Position numbers and translations under genes: made by a program. The notes under the pieces were generated by a model. That model made no database searches, was not told the DNA's origin, and saw only the letters and a list, made by a program, of their open reading frames with translations. A DNA stretch of 62,000 nucleotides. Source: Neocallimastix lanati (nom. inval.). Taxonomy: Eukaryota; Neocallimastigomycota; Neocallimastigomycetes; Neocallimastigales; Neocallimastigaceae. The stretch is from assembly GCA_016946835.1 (NCBI GenBank), contig JACVTC010000049.1, positions 147,501 through 209,500 of the forward strand. The letters are read 5' to 3'. Shown here in pieces: positions 19,696-33,954 of the stretch. The first letter of the stretch is position 1. Every line of letters starts with the position of its first letter.

Positions 19696-21802
19696 CTAAT
19701 ATCTTTCAGGTACCGAATTAAGCTTTAAGCTTTGTATTGAATGTGATAAAGACTAATAATTTATGAAAATAAAAAAAAAAAAATACATATTAATAATTTT
19801 TAATTATATAATTCATATTTAAATAAAAAATAGAAATTAATATAAATTATATTTTAAACTTACATTGACAGACTAAGTATAATTAAATATAATTAAGAAT
19901 AGAGGATAGAAATATATTTAATTTTAGTTTTAAAATTTATTAAATTTAATTTATATTGAATATAATAATATATATTTTTAAATTTATAGAAATTAATAAT
20001 AATAATAATATTCTAAAAAAAAAAAAAAAAAAACTTACTTCAAGTCTTTCATCATCAGTAAAAGTAAAACCTTTAAAGTTTTGTTGTACTGAATCACTTA
20101 ATGGAGCAGATTGTTTATTAGATAAGGATTCAACAGACATTTCTTCAGTGAAGCATGGGTCAAAGTTTGAAGTATCAGTTTCAGATTCAACCTTTGGCTT
20201 GAATGGTGGTTTGTATTGCTTCTTATATAATTTTTCCCAGTCCATACCGGCAAAGAATGGATGCTTTTGAACTTCAGTAGCATCAGATGGACCACCACCA
20301 AGTCTTCTTCTTGGATCACGTTCTAATAAACCACGAACGAGTGATTGACCTAATTCAGAGTAACCTGGTGGGAATAATAATTTATTATGTAAAATCTTTT
20401 TGTACATTAAGTTGGTATTTTCAGAGTAGAATGGTGGTAAACCAGTAGTCATTTCAAAGAATAAGATACCTAAAGACCACCAATCAACAGCCTTACCATA
20501 ACCTTGACCAGTTAAAACTTCTGGAGCAAGGTATTCAGCAGTACCACAGAAAGTGTTAGTGGTATCATCAAAGGAAACATTTTCCTTACAAAGACCGAAA
20601 TCAGTTAAGGCAACGTGACCATTACTATCTAATAAAATATTTTCTGGCTTTAAATCACGGTAAACAATGTTATATTTGTGTAAATGTCTTAAAGCTAAAA
20701 CTAATTCAGCAGTGTAGAATTTAGCTCTTTCTTCACTGAAAGCAGTTTCATTTTGAAGATGGTAGAAAAGTTCACCACCATTCATATAATCAAGAACTAA
20801 ATATAATTTTTCTGGAGTTTGGAAAGAGAATTTTAAACCAACTAAGAATGGATTTTGAGCTTGAATTAAAACATTTCTTTCAGAGAGTGTGTGTTGAATT
20901 TCTTGTCTTTCAACAATATCCTTCTTATTTAAAACCTTCATGGCGTAGATACGGTTAGTATCCTTCTTACGAACTTGTAAAACCTTACCGAAACTACCTT
21001 TACCAAGAACCTTTAATAATTCGAAATCGTTAGCACTAAGGGGTTTAGAAGCAATCTTCTTATACATAAGTTTAAGACGAAGAGCACCCTTAACGACTTC
21101 GTTCTTGTGACGTGGAAGTAATCTGAACCAGTTATCAACTGGCTTTGCGTGTTCGTGTGGTGGTCTAATTCTCATCATACCAAGGAAGTTTTCTTCACCA
21201 TCCTTAATAGAACGGTCCCAAATACTGACAGTAACTTCACCATCAACTCTTGAGACATCACTTTTATTTATTTCATTTAAAAAAAGGAATATAAATATAT
21301 ATATATATATTTAATAAATTTTTATATTCCTTTTTTTAAAAAAATATATATATATATATATATTTATATATAAATTTATTAACTATGATTATTTTCTTAT
21401 TCTATACACTTACAAAGTAGCATCATGGTTCCAAATTGAACTTGTAACCATTTCACCATCAGAATTAGTACCAATAGTAGTCTTAACAGCTTCTCTAGTA
21501 ACGAATTCATTCTTTTCAAATTCAACAACACAGTATGGTTTAGACATACTGTTCTTAACTAAAAGGTCACGTGCTTCAACAACCTTAACATAAAGTTGAC
21601 CAGTTGGTATACCACTATCACGTCTTGGATCATGTTCTTTAGTATGATATTCTTGGTATTGTCTATTTGGATGTTGTGGCTCAATATTGCTTGGGTATTT
21701 TGGTAATGGACCTTTTGGTGGTGCAGTTGATTGTTGTGGTACTGGAGAAGAAATATTCATTTGTTGATCCTTCTTGAAAAATAATTGTCTGAAGGAAGAC
21801 AT
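19696..21802 (-). CDS. YPK1: C2-domain AGC protein kinase, Ypk1/Gad8/SGK type
   Basis: Serine/threonine kinase expected to act downstream of TORC2 and PDK1. Exons: 21802-21414, 21260-20039, 19872-19864, 19752-19696; all phases agree, giving 558 aa, close to S. pombe Gad8. Residues about 45-155 form a C2 domain (GQLYVKVVEARDLLV, KPYCVVEFE) interrupted by intron 1. The kinase domain starts near 208: GKGSFGKV loop, YAMK lysine 238, YRDLKPEN with Asp332, DFGLC with Asp350, activation-loop NTFCGTAEYLAPE with Thr366, then APE and the AGC tail. The tail has DTSNFD, a turn-motif candidate APLS (about 518) and the hydrophobic motif FKGFTF with Thr529. All catalytic residues are present. The C-terminus is SVN from a 9-nt exon, then SLSHS...VPERY. 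Sch9/S6K-like kinases also carry a C2 domain, so the precise orthology is the main uncertainty. Confidence 0.93.
19864..19872 (-). other. Probable 9-bp microexon of the kinase gene
   Basis: On the minus strand TATACTTAG is followed by TCTGTCAAT and then GTAAGT: an acceptor, nine bases coding Ser-Val-Asn in phase 0, and a consensus donor. Both flanking exons also end and begin in phase 0, so inclusion or skipping keeps the frame. Confidence 0.6.
21276..21340. other. 20-bp perfect inverted repeat inside kinase intron 1
   Basis: Arms 21276-21295 and 21321-21340 are perfectly complementary over 20 bp, spacer 25 bp, in the 153-bp intron (21413-21261). On the transcript the hairpin would end about 15 nt before the acceptor. 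Confidence 0.8.
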
Positions 21803-23998
21803 TTTGTATTATTCTTATTATTATATTATACTTTATAAATATTTAAAATTATGTATTTATTTAATTTCGATTTTTCAATACATTTTATATAATGATATTA
21901 TAAAAATTGTTAAAATAAATATTTAATAATATTAACTTACTTAAATTACTTTTAAATAAATATTTAATAATATTAACTTACTTAAATTACTTTTAAAGTA
22001 TTTTAGTTTATAAATAAAATAATTATATATTTATATTTTTAAGTTTTATTAACAATTTTTTCGTTGCTTAATTTTATGAATATAATTTACGAGCTATCAT
22101 AAAATTAGCAACTTTTAAAACTGTTTTATTAAATTTTTATTTAAAGAGGTAACCATTCATATATATATTATGTATAATATGTATAATATATATTTTATAT
22201 ATAAAATAGAAAGTTAGTATAGAAATTTATATATTATATTTTTTTAAATATATAAAAATTTAATAACAAAAACGAATTATAAAAAAAAAATAAATATAAA
22301 AATATTGTTTCATTTATTTATTTTGTTTCTCGATTTAAATTCTATAATTTATACTATATTTGATGAATTCTTTATTATCTTTTTATTAAAATAATGAAAT
22401 TTCATTATAGCCAATAAAAATTATTATATATATTTTTTTATGCAAAGTTATAGTAATTTATTTACATATATATATATTTTTATACTATGTTCTATTCAAA
22501 TGATTTTCATATTCAAATTATTTTTAGAATTTTTATAATTGTAATTATTTCCCTTTTCTATAAAAATTGTTTTGATTTCTAATTTTTTTTTTTTTTTTTT
22601 TTTTTTTTTTGTTTATGTTTTATTAATATTTTATTAATATTCCAATTTTTATTATATAAAATATGTTTTTTACAATATCTATTTTTTTTTATTTATGTAT
22701 GATTGCCTTATTATTAATAATATATAAAAATTATTACAATATTTACACTTTTAAAAAATGTTTTTAAAATATACTATTTCTTTATAGGTAAATTTTTATT
22801 AATAAATAAAATCTATTTTAATCTTTTTTATTTTACAATTTTAATTGTTTAATTTTTTTTTGAAAAAAAAAAAAGAAAAAAAGAAACGAAAAAAAAAAAA
22901 TTTTTTTTTTATTTTATAATTATAATTTTATTTAAAGAAAAATAAATAAATAAATAAATAAATAATTATTTTAAAATTAAATTAAGAAGAATAGAAGAAT
23001 CAATAAAAAGTTTTTTTATTAATTAAATTTATTAAAAAAAAAAAAAAGATTTATTATAATAATAAATTTATTATTATTTGATGACATAAAATATATATAT
23101 ATATATATATTTATTATTTTTATTTAAACATATTTTTAATAATTTTCATTAATAATTTAATAAATTTAAAAGGTTTTATTAACTACTCTGAAAATGAAAA
23201 TAAAAATAATTATATATAATTAAAATTATAATTATAAAATAAAAACAAAAATGATTATATATAATTATAATTATGATTATAATTATAATTCTATATATAA
23301 AAAAATTATATATAAATTATAAAATTTTTTTTTATTTTTTATTTTATTTCTATTTTATTATTGGAAGTCATCTTTCATTACTTATAATTAATATTCTCTC
23401 AAATATTTATAGTTGTATAAAATGTAAATTGATAAACTTTAAAAACTATACTATTAATATATCAAAAGCTCAATTTACTAAAATTTGAATATTAAAATCA
23501 CTATAAATATAATAAAAGATTACACAAATATGAAAGAGAAAATCTAATTTGCTATTTTGTTCATTTATAAAAGCAACAATAATAATAGAAAGAAGCATTA
23601 TATTTCAATTAAGATATTATTAAATTCATTATAAAGTATATTATAAATAGATTATTATTACCATATTATTATATTAACTTTACTAAGAAATTCCCAATAG
23701 AATAGAATTGGTTTATATGATACTAATAAATTACGGCTTACAAAAATTATTAAATATTAAATATTAAATTTGATATGTTTTATTAAAAAAAAAAATAATA
23801 ATAATAATTGATAAATATAGCACTGAATCGTTTTTTATTTATTAACCTATTTATAATCTTGAAATGTAATTCATCAATTATAATAATTAATTCTTATAAA
23901 TTTATTATGAATATTGGGAATTTTATTATTAATTTTACTTTTAATATTTTATATTTAAATAAATCTCCATTCATTTTCCATCCTATATTGACTTATTA

Positions 23999-24033
<35 letters not shown>

Positions 24034-24034
24034 A
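21803..24034. other. Intergenic A/T-rich spacer upstream of the kinase gene
   Basis: No credible gene. It contains a 41-bp tandem duplication (about 21915-22000, unit with TATTTAATAATATTAACTTAC) and A/T runs. Short open frames here (for example 23808-24002) have only A/T-driven residues and no domain. Confidence 0.6.
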
Positions 24035-24890
24035 ATATTAAATTAATAAATAAATAATAAAAAGAGTATTTATTAATAAATAATAAATAATAATAAAGAG
24101 TATTTATTAATAAATAATAAATAATAAAAAGAGTATTTATTAATAAATAATAAATAATAATGAAAAAAAGTATTTATTAATAAATAATAATAAAGAGTAT
24201 TTATTAATAAATAATAAATAATAAAATGGTATTTATTAATAAATAATAATGAAAAGAGTATTTACTAATAAATAATAAATAATAAAATAAAAAGAGTATC
24301 TATAAATGAATAATGAATATTGAATATTGAATATAAAATATAATTATTAATTATTTAAGCTTAATTAATAATTAAAATATTTATATAAGGATTAATGTAT
24401 AATAAAAGCAACAACATCCTTAATACATAATTATTATTAATAATTATTATTAATAATAATCAAATCAATATTTTATTATTCAATTATTTATTATTTATTA
24501 TTCCATTATCTATTATTATTATTTATTATTTATTATTTATTATTTATTATTTATTATTTATTATTTATTATTTATTATTTATTATTAATTATTTATTATT
24601 TATTATTTATTATTAATTATTTATTATTTATTATTTATTATTAATTATTCAATTATTTATTATTTATTATTTATTATTTATTATTTATTATTTATTATTT
24701 ATTATTTATTATTCAATTATTATTTAATATTTAATATTTATTATTTATTATTTATTAATAACTCTTTTTATTATTATTATTTATTATTTATTATTTAATT
24801 ATTCAATTATTCAATTATTTATTATTTATTAATAAATACTCATTTTATTTATTATTTATTATTTATTATTATTATTTATTCTAACTTTAA
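24035..24890. repeat. Heptanucleotide satellite in inverted orientation
   Basis: 24035-24300 carries AATAAAT-type repeats punctuated by AGAGTATTTATTAATAAAT; 24480-24890 carries the complementary TTATTTA repeats with ATTAATAAATACTC at its right end. The two halves are inverted copies separated by about 180 bp, so the region could fold into a large imperfect hairpin. Non-coding. Confidence 0.85.
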
Positions 24891-25564
24891 CCGTCACTTT
24901 TTAAATAATTATTAAGCTCTGCTTTTATTTTATTAATATTTTAAGTTTTTCAAATTTATTAAAAATTAGTTAAATCATTGGTGGAAATAAATAAAAGATG
25001 TTTTTTTAAACAATTTTGGCTGTAAAAGTAAATACGGATAATATGAATTAATATAAATTAATTCAATTAATTTAATTACATTCAATATATTATATTATAT
25101 AATATATTGAATGTATTAATATATAAAAACAATAGTATTAAGAATAAGAATAAATTTTTTTTGTTTTGTTTTTTGTTTTTGTGAATATTTGATATTACTA
25201 ATAATATAAATAATATATGCAATCAATCTACTTCAATTTATTTATAATTATATTACTTTTAATAAAAACGGTGCAAATTTTATATATAATTATACTATTT
25301 TATAATTATAATCATACTTATAATTATAATATATAATATTTCATATTTCATATATAAATATATTATTAAAAAAAATTTTTTTAAAGTTTTTCTTTTATAG
25401 TGATATTATATTAAATTAGTTAAATAATACAAAATAATATACAATGAATATATTGTATTATTTGAATTTGACGAATAATATGAGAGCATTTCTTCTGATA
25501 TAATATAATTATCAAAAGTTTGGCACATTATCAAACCTCCAATTTTTTTTTTTTGGTAAAGAAA

Positions 25565-25589
25565 TTTTATTATTTATTTATTTATCTAT

Positions 25590-25624
<35 letters not shown>

Positions 25625-25768
25625 TATAAATTATTCTATCATTTATTATCCTATTATTTATTTATTTATTTATTTATTTATATAAATTATTCTATCATTT
25701 ATTATCCTATTATTTATTTATTTATTTATTTATATATTTATATAAATTATTCTATCATTTATTATCCT

Positions 25769-25824
<56 letters not shown>

Positions 25825-25830
25825 TCATAA
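25565..25830. repeat. TTTA array with higher-order period of about 57-60 bp
   Basis: Blocks of TTTA alternate with ATAAATTATTCTATCATT and TATTATCCTATTA; the latter pair occurs three times, from about 25624, 25681 and 25741, at intervals of 57 and 60 bp. Confidence 0.9.
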
Positions 25831-25962
25831 ATAATAATTGATTGTAAATAACTGTTATATTGTTCATTGTAATAAAATATCTACTATAAATAGTAATTTT
25901 GTTGATTACTATATAAAACAAAAACTATAAATAATAATTAATAAAATAATTAATAATGAAAA

Positions 25963-26080
25963 TATTTATTTATTTATATCTATTTATTTATTTATATCTA
26001 TTTATTTATTTATATCTATTTATTTATTTATATCTATTTATTTATTTATATCCATTTATTTATTTATTAATTTATTTATC
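25963..26080. repeat. 20-bp tandem repeat TTTATTTATTTATATCTATT
   Basis: About five copies of this A/T unit in a row, degenerating to the right (one copy has TATCCATT). Confidence 0.85.
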
Positions 26081-26159
26081 TATTTATTTATTTAAAATAA
26101 TTTAAGCATACAATAACAATATAATATAGAAAGTATTTTTTTCAAAAAAAAAATTCTTT

Positions 26160-26237
26160 TATGTTAACATTCTCATTGTAGGTTAAATAATCATATATTA
26201 TGTTAACATTCTCATTGTAGGTTAAATAATCATATAT
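26160..26237. repeat. 39-bp tandem duplication
   Basis: Two perfect adjacent copies of a unit beginning ATGTTAACATTCTCATTG, from 26161 and 26200. Unlike its surroundings it contains a fair number of G and C. Function unknown. Confidence 0.9.
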
Positions 26238-26290
26238 AAGTTATTTTAGATTATGAATATATCTAGATTATGTTTTTTGTTTTTTTTAAT

Positions 26291-26420
26291 AAAAAAAAAA
26301 AAAAAAAAAGGGTTGTGGTGACCCACAATAGAACCCTATCAAGTTCTGTAATTTTTAAATTGTTTTCTTGTTTTTACTTATGAAATGTATATGGCATTAA
26401 TTCCACTCCATTAACCCAGA
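26291..26420 (-). ncRNA. Possible small RNA: terminal hairpin followed by T run
   Basis: On the minus strand a segment with unusual G/C content (includes CTGGGTTAATGGAGTGGAAT) ends in a compact stem-loop: GGGTT/AACCC (26310-26314 with 26332-26336) and GTGG/CCAC (26315-26318 with 26323-26326). It is followed at once by a run of 19 T (26309-26291). A stable 3' hairpin plus T run is what a Pol III transcript end looks like. I do not recognise the RNA and see no clear A or B box; it could be a fragment of a mobile element. Confidence 0.25.
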
Positions 26421-26694
26421 AAAAGAAATGGAAGCGTTCATAAAATAAAACTAAATCAAATCATATAGTATTATATTCATATTCATATGAAATAAAATTA
26501 TTAAGAATATATAGAATATCATACTTTAATTTGAGGGTTTAAATGGATATTTTTATATTAGTTACTTATTTTTATTAAATGGATGTTTATATATATATAT
26601 ATATATATAAACCAAAAAAAGTTTTATATTTCATTATTTTATATAGATTTATATATTAATAAGACTATATATAGGGTGTTTAAACATGAATATT

Positions 26695-27890
26695 TAACAT
26701 ATTATTTATTAATAAATACTCTTTTTTATTATTTATTAATTATTAATTATTATTTATTATTTATTATTTATTATTTATTAATAAATACTCTTTTTTATTA
26801 TTTATTAATTATTAATTATTATTATTTATTATTTATTATTTATTATTTATTATTTATTATTTATTATTTATTATTTATTATTTATTATTTATTATTTATT
26901 ATTTATTATTTATTATTTATTATTTATTATTTATTATTTATTATTTATTATTTATTATTTATTATTTATTATTTATTATTTATTATTTATTATTTATTAT
27001 TTATTATTTATTATTAATTATTTTATTTATTATTTATTATTTATTAATAAATACTCTTTTTTATTATTTATTAATTATTATTTATTATTTATTATTTATT
27101 ATTTATTATTTATTATTTATTATTTATTATTTATTATTTATTATTTATTATTTATTATTTATTATTCCATTATTTATTATTCCATTATTTATTATTTCTT
27201 ATTTAATTATTTATTATTTATTATTTAATTATTTAATTATTTATTATTTATTATTTATTATTTAATTATTTATTAATAAATACTCTATTAATTCTTTTTA
27301 TTATTTATTATTTATTATTTAATTATTTATTAATAAATACTCTATTAATTCTTTTTATTATTTATTATTTATTATTTAATTATTTATTAATAAATACTCT
27401 ATTAATTCTTTTTATTATTTATTATTTATTATTTATTATTTATTATTTATTATTTATTATTCAATTATTTATTATTTATTATTTATTATTTATTATTTAT
27501 TATTTATTATTTATTATTTATTATTTATTATTTATTATTTATTATTTATTATTTATTATTTATTATTTATTATTTATTATTTATTATTTATTATTTATTA
27601 TTTATTATTTATTATTTATTATTTATTATTTATTATTTATTATTTATTATTTATTATTTATTATTCAATTATTTATTATTTATTATTTATTATTTATTAT
27701 TTATTATTTATTATTTATTATTTATTATTTATTATTTATTATTTATTATTTATTATTTATTATTTATTATTTATTATTTATTATTTATTATTTATTATTT
27801 ATTATTTATTATTTATTATTTATTATTTATTATTTATTATTTATTATTTATTATTTATTATTTATTATTTATTATTTATTATATTTTGTT
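26695..27890. repeat. TTATTTA heptanucleotide satellite with junction motif
   Basis: About 1.2 kb of TTATTTA units. Pure blocks (about 26822-27013, 27078-27170, 27421-27880) are separated by TTATTAATAAATACTC followed by TTTTT, occurring at about 26705, 26777, 27039, 27270, 27329 and 27387. The motif at 27270-27400 is part of a longer unit (with TATTAATTC) repeated three times at about 58 bp. Open frames here are repeat artefacts. Confidence 0.95.
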
Positions 27891-30049
<2,159 letters not shown>

Positions 30050-31170
30050 GGGACACTTCCTTTAAAAGAAATAGAAGAATATCAGTTAAAATAAAAAAAA
30101 AATTTTTCATTATCATGTTCTTTCTAAAAATAATAAAATTTCAAATATAGAAAGAGAAATTCAAACAATAAAGAATTCAGTAGTTTACACCGAAATAACG
30201 AGAAGATTTTAGTTCACTTATAATTGATACTCCACTTCTTGACCCGAGAAATTAGTAGATATTTATAAATTATATAAAGTTTTAAATAATAACAAAGCTT
30301 TATCAATAGTACCAAAAGATGAAATTATTAAAAAAAAAAAAAAGGTACTTGAATATAGTAAAATTTTAAAAGAATATAAAGTAATAACCTTTCTATGAAA
30401 AGAAGGTTATATCTAACTAATTTCTAATATTAGGAAGGATATTAATGATTTCAAAAGTAATTTTTGTGCTTTAGTTAAAAAAGATACTTTATTTGGCATT
30501 AATGACAAAATTTTCCTCTGAAATAAAAAAAAAAAAAAAAAAACTCTTTAAATTTTAAATATTAAAATTATCTTTTGAAAAGAATATTAAATGAAATATT
30601 TTTTAATTTCAAAGAATATTTGAATATATAAATAATTATAATATATAATAATAATATTAATATTAATATAAAAAAAAGGTTTTATGATACTTTAAATAAA
30701 TATTTCTAATGTTATATTTAAGTTATATTTACCTTTTACAAATACAACAAACGTTAATTTAATAATGAATGATAAAAAATTCAAATTAAAAAAAAAAAAA
30801 AAAAAATAATAATAATAATAATATGAGTTTTAAAGATATCGATGAATTTACTTATGATAGATTAAAAGAAAAATCTTATTTATATATAATATTTAAAAAT
30901 TAAGCCTAAATATTATGGAGATGTCATAGAAAAGGATAAGAAATACTTTAATACCAATAGTTTAGAAAAAAACAAAATCTTCTAGTCTTATGGAATTTAT
31001 GTCAAAATAAATCATTAGAAACAATAGCAAATGATACTCTTATTAAATATTGAGTGGTGGATAAAAATATGAAAAATTATGGATTCATTGAAAAAAATTA
31101 TTAAAAATTATGATAATAGTAATGAATATAACAGGAATTAAATCAACAATAAGGAATAATTAATATTAAA
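30050..31170 (+). pseudogene. Decayed protein-coding remnant, family unknown
   Basis: Plus-strand stretches read like former coding sequence with in-frame stops and A-run insertions: ISNIEREIQTIKNSVVYTEI near 30140-30200, KLVDIYKLYKVLNNNKALSI near 30250-30310, ISNIRKDINDFKSNFCALVK and DTLFGINDKIFL near 30420-30520, then MSFKDIDEFTYDRLKEKSYL from 30822 and KPKYYGDVIEKDKKYFNTNS near 30905-30960. The composition (Lys, Glu and Asp rich, varied codons) differs from the bare A/T spacers. No long frame survives and I recognise no domain. The fragments may come from one or two genes. Confidence 0.4.
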
Positions 31171-31173
31171 AGT

Positions 31174-31219
<46 letters not shown>

Positions 31220-31314
31220 ATACTAATTTAATTAATGTTTATTCGAGAGGAAATAATATAAAAAATTTTTATATGTATTTAATAATAGATAATGAAATGA
31301 AATTTTTGAATTAA

Positions 31315-31505
31315 AGATCGATCTTCTTGGTGATATAAGCGATGATGACGTTGGCTTAGCTGAACTTGACGCTGGGATCGCTGATCGTGGTTCGCTCGGT
31401 TTTCACAATCAGATGGTTGTTGGTTAATCAGGTTATCATCATCAATCTCCATGGGCGCCTTGCTCATCGATAAAACTCCTACCGGCAGATCTCTATAGAT
31501 CTAGA
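31315..31505. other. GC-rich foreign-looking island
   Basis: About 190 bp close to half G/C, between sequence that is almost all A/T. On the minus strand TAGGAG lies eight bases before an ATG at 31467, followed by MSKAPMEIDDDNLINQQ; this frame runs about 51 residues in the island and on to 31279. On the plus strand the frame IDLLGDISDDDVGLAELDAG continues to a stop near 31425. Sites GGCGCC, CCATGG and ATCGAT, and GATC on both edges, occur within it. I cannot identify the source. Options: a bacterial fragment, an assembly or library artefact, or a lone exon. Confidence 0.5.
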
Positions 31506-32411
31506 TGTAATTTTAATATAAAACAGATGATGTAGATGGATATAATGTTGCTAAATTAATGAAAGCTTATAGGAATTGAGATAATTTTTTTTTTTTTTTT
31601 TTTTCTAGTTAAAAAATTTTATTATCAAATATGATACTCCAAGAATAAATAAAATTAAAGATATACAATAATCATGAAAAATATATATATATAATAATCC
31701 TGAAAAGAAAGAATGAACAAAGAAATTTCAAAATTTAATTTTATATGAAATAGAAAATTATAACAATAATATTGAAAAAAATGATTATCATATAGCCAAC
31801 TTCCAATTTTTCAAAAATTACAATGTTGAAAACTTGATTTGAAGAAGAAGAAGAAGAAGAAAAAGGAATTAAATGAAATTAAATAAAATTCAAATTACAT
31901 ATCAAAGAATTGAATGATTTTTTTTTTCATTATTGAAATTACTTAAATAACATTCTAAATATCAAAATTTTGTGAAAAAAATTACTTTATTAAAATTAAA
32001 CACTAATTTAGAAGATAAACATAACAAAATTTTTAAAAAAATAAATATAATAAAATAAATTAAAATAAAAATATATAAAAAATAAAAAATAAAAATAAAT
32101 AAGATAAAATAAATTTTATATTTATATTTATATTTATTCAAACTATTTTATTTGATATGGATATATATAATAAAAAAATGAAAGAGAATTAATATAATAT
32201 TATTTTTTAATGCAACAAATATAAAAAAAAAAAAAAAACTGGAATTCATAATCTTAAGGTATTTAAAGTTATTAATAAAAAATGTAGTTATATCGAAGAC
32301 AACATTAAACAATAGAAAAATAAAAGAAATTAAAAAAAAATAATAATAAAATAAAATAAAAAAACTTTGAATGTCATAAATCCTTTTTAAAGATATAAAG
32401 TGATAGTTAAG

Positions 32412-32466
<55 letters not shown>

Positions 32467-33201
32467 AAGTTAAATAAAACTTATTTCTTAAAAATTTTGA
32501 AATTTAATAATGACTTTAAAAGTTAAGACAGAAGACAGGATACTTCGAGTTTTTGGAAAGACACACAATAAAAATTAATAATGAAATTTTCTTTCCTAAG
32601 GAATTAACAAAAAATATATATGGATATATCTGGTTGAATCACTGCTAATTTTATTATTAACGATTTTTGAAGAATGATAATATATAAATATATTATAAAT
32701 ATATTATATATTATTAAATAATAGTTATATAATAAACTATTTTATAAAAAAAAATGTTTTCTTTCATAATGAAATATATATATATATAATTTATATATAT
32801 ATATATATATAAATTATATTATATATATATAATTTAATTAAATAACAATATTACTTTTCTATAATGATTCATTATTTTTTTCACATTCAATATTGATCTT
32901 ATTTTATTAATTTTATTATGGTATATTTCGAAATAAAAAAAATTTTTTTTTTTATTTTTATAAAAAAATAATGAAGAAATAATAATACTTAATTGATTAT
33001 GTTAATATAACTATCTAAAGAGATTTTTTTATGAATTTTTATATATTTTTCAAACTATATAATTATTTATCTAAATAATATTACAGTTATTTTATTAAAT
33101 ATATTAAAATATCAAATGAAAACTATTATATATATTTTAATAATTCTTATTATAAATTATTATAATTACTATTATTATTAATATCTATTATAATTTAAAT
33201 A

Positions 33202-33236
<35 letters not shown>

Positions 33237-33520
33237 ACTATTAATTATTACTGATGAAATAAAATAAAATGATATTGATTATATTTATTTGATAAAAAAA
33301 AAGTTTTTGTTTTTTTTTAATTTTGCGATTTTTAAATAGTTTTATTTTGCCTATTCATTTAACTATATTTTTTATACAATAATGCCAAATTAATCCATAT
33401 TTAAATTTTGTATCACCTAAAAATTTTATATAAAAAAAAAAAAAAAAACTTTTTTCAAATACAAAAATTTGTATCACCATTAAAAAAAAAAAAAAATTTA
33501 AAAATTAAAACTCTATTTAA

Positions 33521-33551
<31 letters not shown>

Positions 33552-33912
33552 TTATTACTCTTGGAATTGCTTAACAAAAAAAAATGAATAATTAATGTAT
33601 TATTTCTGTAAATATCACTAATAAAAAAAGTATATACTTAACTTTTAAATAAATAATATTTTATTTATTTCTCTTTAAAAATTTTTTTAAATATTTATAT
33701 CTCAGATTTATTTAATAAAATTATTATAAAATTATACATATGATTTTTTTTTTTTTAAAAAAAAAATTTTATAATTTCTTTATCTTTTTTTTTTTTATTA
33801 TTATTATTTATTTAGACATTTAATATAATTTTTAACTAATCAATTTAAATTTTTAAAGTTTCCCGATCAATTAAAAGCAAACACTAATAAAACAACAATA
33901 TAATGTAAAAAA

Positions 33913-33954
<42 letters not shown>

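Larger units (their letters stand above)
24891..26694. other. Repeat-dominated spacer, no protein gene seen
   Basis: Contains a TTTA minisatellite (25565-25830), a 20-bp-period repeat (25963-26080), a 39-bp tandem duplication (26160-26237) and a GC-richer segment at 26310-26460. No coding segment can be supported. Confidence 0.6.

Noticed and set aside
26583-27017. 144-codon LLFIIYY-repeat frame
   Set aside because: Translation of the heptamer satellite; the period 7 yields a 7-residue repeat automatically.
24035-27890. Telomeric repeat
   Set aside because: TTATTTA lacks the G-rich strand of telomeres and lies in both orientations in the interior of the window.
31315-31505. Naming the GC island as a specific bacterial gene or vector
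   Set aside because: I could not match either reading frame to a known protein from the sequence alone; the GATC edges only raise the possibility of a ligation artefact.
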